DNA from: Favolaschia claudopus
Taxonomy: Eukaryota; Basidiomycota; Agaricomycetes; Agaricales; Mycenaceae
Direction: 5' to 3'
Assembly (NCBI GenBank): GCA_037176885.1
Contig: JAWWNJ010000043.1
Location: 1,426,001-1,490,000, forward strand
Length of the DNA: 64,000 bases
Part shown: piece after piece, positions 12,928 to 24,702 of the stretch
Position numbering within the stretch: the stretch's first letter is position 1
How the letters are laid out: each line of letters opens with the position of its first letter
The notes under the pieces: model-generated
The model's database searches: none
The model's input: the letters and a program-made list of their open reading frames with translations, nothing else
What the model was told of the DNA's origin: nothing
Program-made: the position numbers and the translations under genes

Positions 12928-14322
12928 TTAAACACGGATGAGATTGTGCTTGAGAGTATAGTCGAGCATGAGACCACCCCAGACGATCCAACCCATTTCG
13001 CCGTTGCTGTTGAAGTTTCCTGGCGCGCGCATCAGTTCCGTCGCAATGCAATGTAAAGAAACAAAACGGAGGAATAGACTTACTCCAGCAGCTTTTCGGC
13101 ACGTCAAGGTCGACCGTGCGGTATTGCCAAAGAAGGTGTAGGAACGTGCCGCCGATGGATACAACGAAGTACGGTGTGCCTTGGTTGTTGTAGACACCCG
13201 CGGCGGCGAGGAGGGTGATGAAGCCCAGACCGATGGTGATCAGCAGGGGACGAATCCAGCTACCGAAGAGGATAGCAGCTGCGGAGCGAAGTTAACGTCT
13301 GACATAGGATAGGAGGGAACGGGATTGAATCCGTACTTGAGCGAACACCCATCTTGACGTCGTCTTTGATATCTTGGCAGGCGTAGATAGTGTCTATTTT
13401 TCAGTTGAGTTGAGTAATGAAAAGTTGTTGTAAATTCAGAGTACTAGTAGGAATGACGTACCATATAACATGGTCCAGCACCAGCAGCTAGCCATGGCGG
13501 CCAGGAGGACAGGGTAGTTAATTGTGCGTGCGACCGAAATCCATGCGGTGACGAATCCGAAGTTCATAGCGAATCCGAGCCATGCTTGGGGCCAGTAGGT
13601 CACTCGCTTCATGAGAGGATAGATACCGAAGCTGTAGAATAATAATGGGTAAACGTCCTTTAATCGATTGAAAGAAAGAAAGCTCTTACAGAGGAATAAG
13701 TTGGAACAGCGCAACCCGCAGAGCGAGACCTTGTTCTGTCCGATAGAAGAACGCAACACCGGCGGCGTATTGGAGGAAAAGATATGAGACGGCGGCGAAG
13801 ACGGAGACACGGCCGCTGGCAAGTGGTCGGTGCTTGCAACGCTCTGCAGGAACTGTAAGCCGCAATACCCTAGCGGGAGAACCATTTTCTTCAACTCACC
13901 GACACCGGCATCCATATTGCGGTCGAAAATGTCGTTGATGGTGCACGCAGAGCTACGGAGTAGGAAGGCGGCGACGAAGGCCTTGCCCAAACCACCGAAG
14001 TAGGCATCAAGGGGCATGCCTGCTTTGTAGGCAGCCATCGTCAATCCCCAGGCTGGAAATCATTGGCACATAATCAGACGATGTACGATGCTCATAAAAT
14101 TGGGTTAAACTCACCGAAGGGCCAGAACATGAGAATCGTTCCGGTGGGCTGAATCGGAGTCAATATTCTTCTTGAGTATAAAGACAAAGACGAGGATAGA
14201 CTGACCTTCTCGAGGCGGATAAGCTCGAGGTATGGCCGGAAAGACTCCGGGAACGCAGCGAGAACCGGATGAACCGGCTTAGTCGCAGGCGCAGCCGTGA
14301 TGGTGGTAGTCTTCACGCCCAT
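12928..14322 (-). CDS. UbiA-family prenyltransferase (4-hydroxybenzoate polyprenyltransferase-like)
   Basis: Eight exons join exactly in frame to 323 aa: 14322-14206, 14148-14115, 14052-13900, 13843-13690, 13631-13462, 13393-13337, 13278-13084, 13019-12928. Both UbiA aspartate motifs are present. The first is NDIFDRNMDAGVERCKHR followed by PLASG; the second is YACQDIKDDVKMGVRST. These bind the prenyl diphosphate through Mg2+. Around them are about eight hydrophobic membrane segments. The closest family is Coq2, which prenylates 4-hydroxybenzoate in ubiquinone synthesis. This protein starts only about 40 residues before LIRLEKPTGTILMFWPF, with no evident mitochondrial presequence. It may therefore be a paralogue working on another aromatic substrate. 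It is divergent from a P450 gene. Confidence 0.88.
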
Positions 14323-15184
14323 TGTTTTGTGATTTGCGATAGTGGAGAATTCGGTGCGACTGCTGATTCTGTTTTATAGATCCTCGCAGACCCACCGCGC
14401 GAAATGTTTGCCTTGAAAAACCGTGGGTATCGGAAGTAGAAACGGGCGGGTCCTTATGGCAACGTCGTGGGGATTATGTGAACCCGCAGACTGCAGCACA
14501 GGCGCACGTATAATCATCGCCTGCGAGACACTTTTGAGACCTGCTGTACTTACGTGTGTCGAGAATAGATATGCTGCCAATCAAGTTGTCGAACCTTGAT
14601 ATTTTGGCACCCAGGCGACATTGAACTTGAAGCGCCAAGATAATCGATTTACTTCATACCTACCTTGCATAGAAACGAGCGATAACTCAGCAACACCAGC
14701 TGGCGGTATTCTTGCCTAGAAAAAGTACCCTATACTTGGATGCTCACCAAAATCCCGAACGTCACCGTTTTCAGTTCCCGTCGCAATCCCTGATAGAAAT
14801 GATAAGACTCACTGCATTGATTCGGTGGTATAGGCAGATAGGCTCCAAAATAACTCGACGTTACTTCCCGCTAACCTCGACGCCGATAAAATGAGATCCT
14901 TGTCTTTGTACAAACCGTAGCGGGATGTGGGTAACATTTGACTCCCCTGCGCTTTGCTGGCCATCCGACGACCGAGGACGCTCCGTTGTCAACGCCAGTC
15001 TCGCGAACGTACGTCTTGGGTGACCTTTTCTTGCCCAAAATGTCAATGTATGAATCAGTATGATGTGGCGCGGGTTTCAACAACTTCTGGTTCTAACCTG
15101 TGAGCCCTGTCGCAGAATCACAACGCAGAAATGAGATCCGCTTCTCTGCTTGGCAATGGCTGTTGAATTTCTCCAGGTCCTCGG
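14323..15184. other. divergent promoter region of UbiA and P450 genes, left part
   Basis: No gene is supported. Together with 15652-15937 it forms the shared upstream region of the UbiA (minus) and P450 (plus) genes, now interrupted by a 459-bp transposable element. Confidence 0.45.
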
Positions 15185-15643
15185 AGGACCTCTGTTTATC
15201 CCTATCAATGCCAGATCCCGGTTCGGACAAATTTTGGTGGGGCAGGGCCGGGAAGCCTAGATGCCGTTCGGACAAAATTTGGTGGGAGAGAGCCAGGGTA
15301 CCTAGATCCGGTTCGGACGAAGTCCGGCTGTCGCAGAGGGTTGAGTTGGCCGAGGACAAGCCGAAGGTCGAGGCAAAAGCAAATTTCCTGAAGCCCGTCG
15401 AGAAAATCGCTAAATTTGGTTGAAAGAGCGCAAAAAACAGCTCGGGAAGAAAAATCGAGCATTTTTGATGGCGGAAGGCCAGAAATCACCCGCTTTTGGG
15501 GACTTACGGCATGATAGGCTGCATCCGGTTCGGACAAAAAGCCCCCAATCCAACCCCAATCTGACCCAAAAACCGGTTCGGACAAAAAGTCGGGGTTTGG
15601 GCCGATCCGGGATATGGCCTCCAAAGGGATAAACAGAGGTCCT
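15185..15643. mobile_element. 459-bp non-autonomous hAT-like MITE
   Basis: The element starts AGGACCTCTGTTTATCCCT and ends with its exact reverse complement, a 19-bp terminal inverted repeat. It is flanked by an 8-bp direct duplication GTCCTCGG (15177-15184 and 15644-15651). An 8-bp target duplication is the signature of the hAT superfamily. Inside are at least five same-direction copies of a CGGTTCGGACAAA-like motif (near 15221, 15264, 15309, 15527, 15572), which may be transposase-binding subterminal repeats. There is no transposase frame, so it must move in trans. Confidence 0.85.
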
Positions 15644-15937
15644 GTCCTCGGTCGCCAATGATCAATCGCGATTCAGGCAGAATCCCGCATCAGAAGGATA
15701 TCAACCAGGGCGGGTTTACGAAATGATTGCGTAAGCGTGTCGAAGCGCCCTTCGGATTCGGAAGTATTCAATTGCGGGATGTCGATTCACGGTATCACTC
15801 ACCATCTTGTCCGTCGCGATGTACGGTAGGAATTTGGTCAGAAATGATCCCGAATATATAGGGACGCCGCGTATGGTCATCCCTTTCAATTTCTTCCCTC
15901 GACGCGGGGCCGCCACCATCTTGATACTTACTTACTT

Positions 15938-18162
15938 ATGGATCGCATTCAGACTGCCGTATCCGCTGGGCTTCTGGTCTCGGTGGTCGTCATTTTCTGG
16001 TTAAATCGGCGTAGTAAAGGCCCGCAAATTCCAGGCCCGCCCGCCCACCCGCTCGTCGGCCACACATTCCGCGTTCCTAAAGTGAAAACATGGAAGTATT
16101 TTGAGGACCTATGGCATCAGTATGGTGTGTCCCGTTTCGAATTTATGTTCGGGCTTTCTGGTGGGGCTGACCGCAATTGAAGGTTCAATTGTCAAGGTCA
16201 CTCTCGCCGGAGATGATATAGTCGTTTTGAGCGATCCCGCTGATGCTGAAGAGCTTGTGAGTTGCCGGTTGAGATTCCCGAAACTGAAACCTGCCTAATC
16301 CGCTTCCCTTCCCCCTAGCTCGGTCGTCGATCCAAGATCTACTCCTCCCGGCGACCTCTCGTCTATGCCGGAAAATATTTGTCCAACAACATGCGGCTGA
16401 CGCTCCTCCCGTACGGCGAAAACCTGAAGCGGCAACGCGCTGCTTTCCACTCCATGCTCCAGCCCAGAGGTTCGTTCGCCCGTCTTATCCTCAGCATACC
16501 ACTATACCCGTGCTGAAATCATGTCATCCATGGCCAGTCATCGGCGGATACGAAGAGGTGCAATACAAAACCTCCCTCCAGCTCCTCGTCAACCTCGTCA
16601 AGGACCCCGACAACTACTACACCCACTACCCGCGCTTCCCCGCCTCCCTCATTTTCATCCTGAGTTTCGCCGACCAGCTAGCTGAAGACGGCAAAGATCT
16701 CGCTGCGGTGCAGAAAGTGTTGATGGACTTTGTCACGGCCGCAAATCCCGGGGCGCAGTAAGTCTAAGTCATCTACGATTTCTCTATTACGAATGAATAA
16801 CCACTCACGAGTTTTCTTTGTTTGCCAGTCTCGTGGATACGTTCCCTGTTTTGGATTGGCTTCCTGATATTGTTTCGGCATGGCGGAAGGAGGCGAAGAA
16901 AGGGCACGAGGAGACGCTGGATGTAAGCCTGAGGCGTTATTTCGTGCTTTCGTTGTTGTTCACCAGCTTACGGGATCGGTTAGCTGTACGGACGACTGGC
17001 CCGAAACGTGAAGGCGCGCATGGAAGCGGACCCGGAGTTGGAATGTTTCACCGCTCGTTTGTGGGAGCAGAAGGAGAAGATGAACCTCACAGATGAGGAG
17101 CTCTACTACAGTGCGTGCTTCAGCCTACTCAGTTTCTTGTCAGATATTACTGACTCACTGGAATTAGTCTCTGGTTCAGCGTATGCAGCAGGCACGGATA
17201 CGAGTTCGATCACTCTCCTCTGGTTCGTAATGGCGATGGCTCTGTACCCCGAGGCACAAAAGAAAGCGCAAGCGGAAGTCGACAGCTTCTTCGATGCGCA
17301 CACTGCGCCCAATTTTGAACGCATGAAAGATATGCCGTATGTTCTCGCTCTGATTAAGGAGGTCATCCGGTGCGTACTTTAATGGGTGGTTCGCTCACCG
17401 TCCAGTCTCACTCACTAACTATCCAGGTGGTCACCCATCGCTCCCCTTTCCTTCCCGCACTATCTCGATGCCGACGACTATTACAAAGGCTACTTCGTAT
17501 GCCGTTTCGCATTCTCCGGAACCTAAACAGTTATTAATTAACGGCGGCGTTGGCAGATTAAAAAAGGCACCACCGTCATCTCGTCGCTCTGGAACATGGT
17601 ACGCACTTTTTGCTTTGCTTCCCGCTCCTCGGATCCGACCAACTCATCCCGCACCCGTACAGCACCACACCGAGGAGGAGTACCCCGACTCATACAACTT
17701 TGTCCCCGAGCGTTTCCTGAGCAAGGAACGAGGACCAGAAGACCCCGCTGATTCCATTTCCGAGGGTATCTATGGCTTCGGGTTCGGAAGGTGCGTTAAC
17801 GCGTGTCTGCGAAATGAATAATTTATCACCGGATCGAAACCTGATTTTTGGATTTTGACTTGACTATAGGCGGCGGTGCCCCGGTCAACATCTAGCTGCG
17901 AAGAGCACATGGATTGTTGTGGTTCGGACACTTTGGGCGTTTAGAATTGAGCCTGGAAAGGATGCGAATGGGAACCCGGTCAAACTCGATGTTGATGACT
18001 GCACGAATGGGCTTACTTCGTACGTTGGGCATTTGGAGAGGGCTGAGGCTGTTTGACTGACGATATGAAATTTCTAGGCGACCGCATAAATTCCCTTGTG
18101 ATTTCATTCCTAGGAGTGCGACTCACCTTGAGACCATTATGGCGGGAGAGGGACGTTCTTAG
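15938..18162 (+). CDS. cytochrome P450, class E
   Basis: Twelve exons join in frame to 505 aa: 15938-16124, 16183-16256, 16319-16469, 16538-16757, 16829-16922, 16984-17110, 17180-17369, 17427-17496, 17557-17598, 17663-17790, 17870-18019, 18078-18162. The N-terminus has a membrane anchor (AVSAGLLVSVVVIFWL) and a proline-rich hinge (PQIPGPPAHPLVGH). I-helix oxygen-binding motif is TYAAGTDTSS, K-helix ExxR is EVIR, then FVPERF and the heme loop FGFGRRRCPGQ with its cysteine ligand. Length and layout match basidiomycete P450s often annotated as O-methylsterigmatocystin oxidoreductase-like. It would be an ER-anchored monooxygenase; the substrate is unknown. The divergent UbiA neighbour suggests a prenylated aromatic as one candidate. 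Confidence 0.93.
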
Positions 18163-18350
18163 AGCTTGAGCAGCGGTGTGATTCATAGACGTGAGGAGGA
18201 AATTATCACTGTAGTCAATAGAGCCAGCTTTGCCGAGGGGCAAAGTATTTATATTTGTCGCATTACAGTCGCAAACGTGCAATAAAGAGAAGCCTAAATT
18301 CAAGTGCTAGTCATCATAAAAGTAACCATGATCGAGAGCAAGACGCACAT

Positions 18351-19311
18351 CTACAAGAAAATGCTGAATTTCGGGATGGTGGCAATCGCGTCTTCGATCT
18401 TTTTGCGCCAAGCAGTCAGGTCGTTCTGACAACACTGGGGTACAGGAGCCTCTTCGCGGTAATTATAATGAACAAATGTCTGCTTCAAGCTCATCCAATC
18501 CTGTGAAACATCGAATACCTCGTCCAATGCGCGCAGAGTCTGGATCCCGGAGCCCAACCTTTGCATACAAATGCAAGTGAAAAGTGCCCAAGCATTCTCA
18601 TGGCTTACGCGACTTTCGCAGTCGTTTCCAGTTTCGTGGCTACGACCATTGTGCTTCAAAACAATCGCGGTATGTCGGTGAACCTTAGTCCATTCCTGGA
18701 CATATCGAGTCTAAAACGAGTAGAAATAAGAATGGGGAACATTCGTAAAGCTTGCCAACGAACCCACGGGACAATGAGGTGGGGAGGAAGTATTTCAGCC
18801 ACTTTGATAGGATCCATGCTGATCATCATCGGTGCGACATGGGAGACGAGATACGGATAGTTGTGCTTGGCGGCGTAGACGGAAATCTCGGCAGGATGCT
18901 CGTGGACCATGTCTCTGGGTGCGCATTGGGAAAGTCACCTCAGAAATAGAATGAAAGAAGAAACCTGAGTCGAATATGGCAGATATTCATAGCAGGGAAA
19001 ACTTGATATTTCTCTGAAGCTTCCGCAAGAGGGTAGAGAATGTCGAATGGGGTGGTGTCCAGCGCAGGGTGACGTTGTGGGTAGATGAATTGGAAGAGAA
19101 GCTCCAATGTGGTCGAGGTTTCAGTCAGCTCCACGACTTCGTCTTCGGTGGCAACGACATCGGATGGTGGAAACCCTTCCGTACACACTTCAAGATTCTT
19201 TCGATGAATCCGAAAAAAGACTCCATCCGAAGATTTGAATGTGATATCGGCGGAAGGGGAATTGACTAGAGAAAGGCGGTCAATTACGAACGAGAGCCAT
19301 TTCAATGACAT
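18351..19311 (-). CDS. BTB/POZ domain protein
   Basis: Three exons (19311-18965, 18914-18764, 18710-18351) join to 285 aa. The BTB fold is marked by ADITFKSSDGVFFRIHR, then KNLEVCTEGFPPSD, LELLFQFIYPQRHP and LAEASEKYQVFPAM. The C-terminal part (HPAEISVYAAKHNYP, ILPPHLIVPW, then CQNDLTAWRKKIEDAI and IPKFSIFL) matches the long-tail BTB family expanded in Agaricomycetes. BTB domains dimerise and often act as Cul3 adaptors; the partner here is unknown. The 53-nt second intron is needed because both flanking frames otherwise stop. The open frame extends upstream to a TTG at 19353, but ATG at 19311 is the natural start. Confidence 0.85.
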
Positions 19312-20121
19312 GTGGAGAATATACACATTTTGGGGAGTATCTGGGCTCTTCAACCGACATTGAACTGGCTAAGATTCAGACGAGGTGTGCTTGGGGTGTG
19401 AAAGAGGAAGGCAAAGAGGAGTCGGCGATCAACTTGACACGTGGGAGTGACTGATGTAACGGTCACAATGACTCACATTCCGAATTTTCTGGCTCTTCTT
19501 CTCTTCCGCCACCAAATCATGACGGCCTTGAGCCATTCGGATGCTTGTACTCAGGATCTCTGTCGCGCCAATGACTCTATAGGCGTCTCTGCGAAGAAAA
19601 GGGTTTTCCCCGCGAATCGCGCGTCCAAAGGCTCCTTTGAAAAAGTTTTCGACTCCATGATCCACTCGGAGCCACACTGCGACAGTCTGACCAGTGCCTG
19701 TACCACTGTGCAAATTGCCAACAAGCTGTACCCCTCGCATCTAAACTTCACCCACGACCCAGTGCTAGGATTTTCCTCAAGGAACTTCAATTCGAGACTT
19801 TGACCAGATTCTTTCCGATGCCATTCGCGTACGCGTGCCGCTGAAATCTGACTCGGAGTCGACGACCAGCATACATTGTATCCTATGGCTAACTCTCTCC
19901 CGTCTAAAAACCCTCTTAGCCTTCGGTCTACCTCAATTCTCAAATGTGAACGTTTCAGAAGGCATATCTGACTCACCTCGTTCAAGGTGGCGGGCAGCTT
20001 TCCGTACCATCCTGTCTGCTGCCGATGCAGCGTCGGTTGATAGCGTCGGCTACTGGGGCTTCAGCTTCGAGTTCGATGCTCAGCCACCGATGTTCTCTGC
20101 TTTATGAGATAAACCACTCAC
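19312..20121. other. unresolved region, possible exons of a secreted-protein gene
   Basis: Two overlapping minus-strand frames (19551-19985 and 19429-19740) could each supply exons to the signal-peptide exon at 20122-20182. I could not choose between them: splice sites are available for both and neither shows a known domain. Confidence 0.3.
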
Positions 20122-20182
20122 GTATCGGAGCTGCCAAGACGGTTGTGAGAGCGAGTAAAATGAAGGTGACTGAGAAGCGCAT
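20122..20182 (-). CDS. signal-peptide exon of a probable secreted protein
   Basis: An ATG at 20182 opens MRFSVTFILLALTTVLAAP, a textbook signal peptide with an Ala-x-Ala-type cleavage site. It ends at a consensus GTGAGT donor in phase 1. Downstream exons on the minus strand are uncertain, so only this first exon is listed. The product, if expressed, would enter the secretory pathway. Confidence 0.42.
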
Positions 20183-21248
20183 CTTCGTCGAATGTCTCAC
20201 TGGCAGCGAGGTTTGGTTTCTCAAGCAAGGGAATGGGGCGCCTATATACCTCTAGGTGTGTACGTTAGCTTCAAAGGACCGGAGTTGATGAAGGGTGAAA
20301 TTTAAATGGTGTTCTGCAGACCGAGGTAAGTACCTTGGTAACGAGGGAATCGGATAATACTTACTTGGCATATTTATATGTATAGCGTGTATGACGTTGG
20401 TATGACGCGTGTAAGTCTCCTCCCAAAACATGCTTTGATTCTTGAATCAATTCGAACTTTAAATCTGTGAGCAGGGCTGAATGCCGTCGGCAGCACGGAA
20501 ATGTTGTGGGCGGTCTGGTCACGGAAATCACGGATCTGGTGCCGCATCAGGACGGCCTACGCGGCTGCTAAGACGCGGAGCGAATCACTAGGTTCCGGCA
20601 ACTCGGCAACGTATGACATCTGTTGGCCCGACTCCTGGCCATCAATCGGTCGATGTAAATTGTCAACACATCTCTTGTCTTGTAAATCTCCCATGGCACG
20701 GAAAGAAGGAATGAGGGCAAAGATATTCGCATCGGAATATCTAGTTTTGTCAGTCTGGTGTTCGCTTAGCTTGCTCTTCCAGTTCACTCTCATCACCCGC
20801 AATGACACCCACCCCAAACCCACCCTCTTCATGTCAACCTCTGGCATCCTCGTTGAAGAGCTCTGAGACCAGATCATCAACTCTCTGCGAGACTCCCGCT
20901 CCAGCCTCGTCTTCTGTGACGAAAGTTGAAGTAGGTTGAAGTGCGTGTTATGCTCGCCGCGTATTTTCATCAGGGTGGTGGTGGGATTGGGAGTCGGAGT
21001 CAGTGCGTGTCGCATATGCTGCGCATCTTCGAGAGAGGTCTTCTGGGCGTTGTTTTATATATGATCATGACTTGGGAATTGATTTTCCGAATTTTCGATG
21101 TTATTTAGAGCGGCCACGTTGAATTTTTCCAAGTACGAAAGGATGATTCGGGAAATCATTGATACCTTAGAACTTCGACACTACGAGGTACGTACTAGCT
21201 ATAAATTTGCGCGCTGACATCTTCATCGACTCCGGGCCACCCCACCCT
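20183..21248. other. intergenic region without supported gene
   Basis: Several overlapping open frames of similar length occur on both strands around 20500-21015, but none has conserved sequence, a good start context or coherent splicing. Confidence 0.4.
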
Positions 21249-21683
21249 CTAGCTCAAATAACACTTCGCGCTCTTCCACAACCACCCATCCTTACTCCTT
21301 CCCGGCATGCAGCTCGGGATCTTCGAAAGCGGCGCATACGACGACTTCGCATTCCCCTCACAATTGTACCCGTCCCAAAACGTACAATACCCCGACCACT
21401 GCCCGGGCTCCTTCACCGCGCTATATCCCCACATCGCCACGGTGTTGATGCTCTGCGAGTTATCCGGCATGTTGAGCGAGAAACATTGCGCGCGGGCGAC
21501 GCCCGTGCTAGAGCCAATGGTCCCGACTTCCGGGAAGGTGTTGTGGAAGGCGGCGGCCTCGCCCACGTAGGCGCCTCAGGTGGAGTCTTTGTAGAAGTTC
21601 ATCTGGGCGGCTTTGCCTGGAGACCAGTTGGCTAGGCAGAGGGGGATGAATGCGAGAAGAATGGTGGCAGTGGGGGTGCGCAT
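21249..21683 (-). pseudogene. small secreted cysteine-containing protein, interrupted by in-frame TGA
   Basis: From ATG at 21683 the frame gives a signal peptide (MRTPTATILLAFIPLCLA) and NWSPGKAAQMNFYKDST. It then meets TGA at 21576-21578 and continues in the same frame for 109 codons. That part includes GAYVGEAAAFHNTFPEVG, AQCFSLNMPDNSQS, GYCTFWDGYNCEG and the ending KDGWLWKSAKCYLS. The part after the stop resembles a basidiomycete secreted-protein family that normally has Cys in this N-terminal position, so TGC to TGA is the likely change. No intron that removes the stop keeps the frame. It is either a recent pseudogene or a case of readthrough. Confidence 0.68.
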
Positions 21684-23482
21684 GATGATTGTGGTTGTTG
21701 ATGGATTTGGGTAGGATGCGATGAGTGGGTTTTCGACTGGATTAGTGCTCCGGCTGGTTGACTAATGGAAACATTTGAAGGTCATTTTATACTTCTTGCT
21801 TCGCATTTGCCAAGATGATTTTCCTGTTACAGATCGCCGAATCCTAGGATCCAAGAGACCGCCAAGTTTCGGAGGCTGTGGTTTGCTGTGTCGGAATCAT
21901 TGCAAGGACCCTCCGTGTGTGTTGGGTGTTCAGGAAAATGCCTTAGGAAACGCACTCCCAGCTATACCGAGCGAAACCGAACATCCCATCCAAATTACTC
22001 GCCAAGATCTTTCTGTGAAACATAGCGCGCTGCAGCCTGAGCTTGAGGTCGCAAATGTGCACTCCCAGTCAAAACCGGTCATGCTGGCACAAGTATGCCC
22101 CGAGCGGCTGATTTCTGCTGTCCTGTTGTCAACAGAAATCAGCAATTTTTTCGGACTGGAGCAGGTGAACAACGTGCTGACTTCTGCCAGGAGATGCTAT
22201 ATTCCGCTGAACCTGCTATGGTCTGCTCATATTGGCTCTGCTATCGAGGGTATACAATTGTATCGATAAAATGATATTTATTGCACCTACCTACACATAC
22301 TGTGCTCTACCGCAACCCTCAACACCACAGTGTCGTAGCCCGACTCCACGGAGCATTTTCCCTGACCTCCTGAGCCAATGCCTCGAGTCCTGCTGTGGAA
22401 CCCGGATTGTCTTGCAGGCGGACGCAGGCAGCAACGCTACGGCGTGAACGACCCGTTGCGAATGATACACGAGGGGACGAGGGTCATCGCAGGATCTACG
22501 AGAAGTTTAGAACATGTACCACACAGGAATGGAAATATGGACGTACCGAAGAGGCAAAGTATCCAGATCTACGACCTACCAGAGGTACATGGTAGTGTAA
22601 CGTGGAGATGGCGGTTACCTGCGAGAGAGCGCAACTTTCAAATGAAAATGAAAAAAAAAAAAAAACTAAACTCACCAGTAGAGCGTAAGCGCATCAGACC
22701 ACCTGCTGTCCGTCGAGCTGCAGGAAGCAGTTAGTATGATACACAGCATAGAATAGAAGGAGAGAGAACCTCCGAGAAGCCGCTTTACGACCCTGAAGGT
22801 TCTACCGACTCGGCGAGGTGGAAAACATGGCTGCTACCGAGCGTAACGTGCAGATGAAGTGGGTGGAGAGGGTGTCAGAGGCAACAGGGGAAGCATACCT
22901 GCGAAGAGAACTCACATAGCACGGTGGCGGGATCCGTGGGGACGAAAACGAAAGGGCGGGACGAGAGAAACCCAGCCTCGCTTCTCGGACAATGCGCGGA
23001 GTTTGAGGAGGCCTATGTCGCTGAAAACTTGATTACACAATGCCCGAGACGTATAGGTAGGCGTAAGATGAACCGGCGGCGGCGCGCTCGAGTGAGAGTG
23101 GGGATGGGAGAACGGACATGGTGGTGGTAGCGAAGGAAGATGCATTTCAAAGTCCGACAGCGGCTATGACATCATGTTCTCGCGAGTCGCCGCCTGTTCC
23201 AAAAACTTTGTAAATTTTGCCAAGTCCGAAAATTGTACGATGGGGGACAGTTTTATTATTTAGTTTATCTCCAGACAACAGGTTTTCTACTTGTTTTTCG
23301 CGAAGAAAAAGTCGAGGCTGCAGAAACTAGATCTCAGAATGAAAGTCCAGCCGAAATTAGCCGATTGGCAGCGGCATGCCGACGACGACGTGCCGTCCAT
23401 AATGTGGTCTTATTTGGTTACGGCACCAATCTCTCCTTCTTCTCAACTCTCATCATCAAGCTCTGAGACTCCTCGACGCCGC
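21684..23482. other. intergenic region without supported gene
   Basis: Short open frames only. A poly(A) run lies near 22649-22664. Nothing here could be assigned. Confidence 0.4.
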
Positions 23483-24702
23483 ATGTCGACTTCCAACACT
23501 CTTTTCCAAGAACTTTGGGACGAGATTATCGACTATCTGGGCGGATCTACCTCTGAGCTTACATCTTGTGCCCTTGTATGTCGCGCGTGTGGCAGGAGCG
23601 CACAGATGGTGTTATTTCGCTCCATCGTCGTGGGCAGCGACGACGGAAACTCCGTCAATCCTCGCTCGGAACAGCTAGGTCGGATTTTGACTGAATTTCC
23701 CTATCTAATCGATCTCGTCTCCGAATTACACATCCGCGAATGCGACGACGAAAATGTTCGACCGCTCGTTCAGATCCCATGGACTCATCTGTCGACTCTC
23801 ACGCTGGGTGATCGTTGCAAGCTTGCTCCCGCTTCGCCTTCCTCCATCCAAATCCTCTTCCCGCTAGTATCTCGTCCCAGTCTCCGCGACCTCTGCTGTT
23901 TCTCCAACTGGATATCCCCCGCTGATCTACGCGACCTGCTCTTCAATAGCAATCCTGATATTCCCCGAGTGCGCTTTACAAATGGAACGGGGATAGTTGA
24001 TGATATCCCGATTTACATTCCTCCGCCGCCGCCTCCTCTCGCGCGGACTGGCATATGCACCAACAGCAGTATTCCTCGCGCAAAACTCACGCACCTGGAC
24101 CTCGGCTTTCTTGGCGGGAACGGCTGGGTCGAAATGCTTCGCCACCCAATGTTTCTTCGCCCCTTCATATGGGGCGTAGTCCATGTGCGATGGCGCTTCG
24201 GTCAGCCGGGCTGGTTCCACACTCTCCTCGGGTTGGTCAGCGATACGCTGCAGAGTCTAGATCTGGACGCGAGAGGCAAGTATTCATGTATTCTTGCTCT
24301 ATCAATGAACGAGACAGGCTCTCTCTCATCTTATCTGATCTCAACTGTGCTTACTGTTTATAAACAGATCCCTCCCTGAACATCCTTGATTTCTCCGTGC
24401 TTCCTACGCTCTCGCATCTCATACTGAGTCGCGTTGGGGAGTGTCTTCGCGCGGCCATGACGCGATCGAACTCAAATTCGATCCACACCATCACTTATCA
24501 TCTTGGCGAGGGAGGGTCGGCAGAGTTGAAAGAGATCGAAGAGGTTGTTCTCTCTGCCACGATGCCGTCGTTGAAGAACGTGGAGGTGCGAGTGATGGAG
24601 AGCAGCAAGGAAATACAATGTGCTGGTGGGTACGTTCGTTTCGTCGAGACACATATGTCACGGATATTCGAGAAGGGGTTGCTCGCTGTGGTATTCGAAT
24701 AG
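23483..24702 (+). CDS. F-box protein, paralogue of 7696-8859
   Basis: Two exons (23483-24275, 24368-24702) join to 375 aa. The F-box is LFQELWDEIIDYLGGSTSE followed by SCALVCRACGRSAQMVLFRS. Leucine-rich segments follow (LSTLTLGDRC, LRDLCCFSN, LTHLDLGFLGG, LQSLDLDARG) and the end mirrors its paralogue (HMSRIFEKGLLAVVFE). The frame requires the intron to begin GCAAGT rather than GT. That gives a GC-AG intron at the same place as the GT-AG intron of the paralogue. An open frame extends upstream to 23291, but homology begins at the chosen ATG. Predicted role: SCF ligase substrate receptor, target unknown. Confidence 0.85.

Noticed and set aside
21576..21578. Selenocysteine instead of a stop
   Set aside because: Selenocysteine machinery is absent from nearly all fungi, including the basidiomycetes known to me; mutation is simpler.
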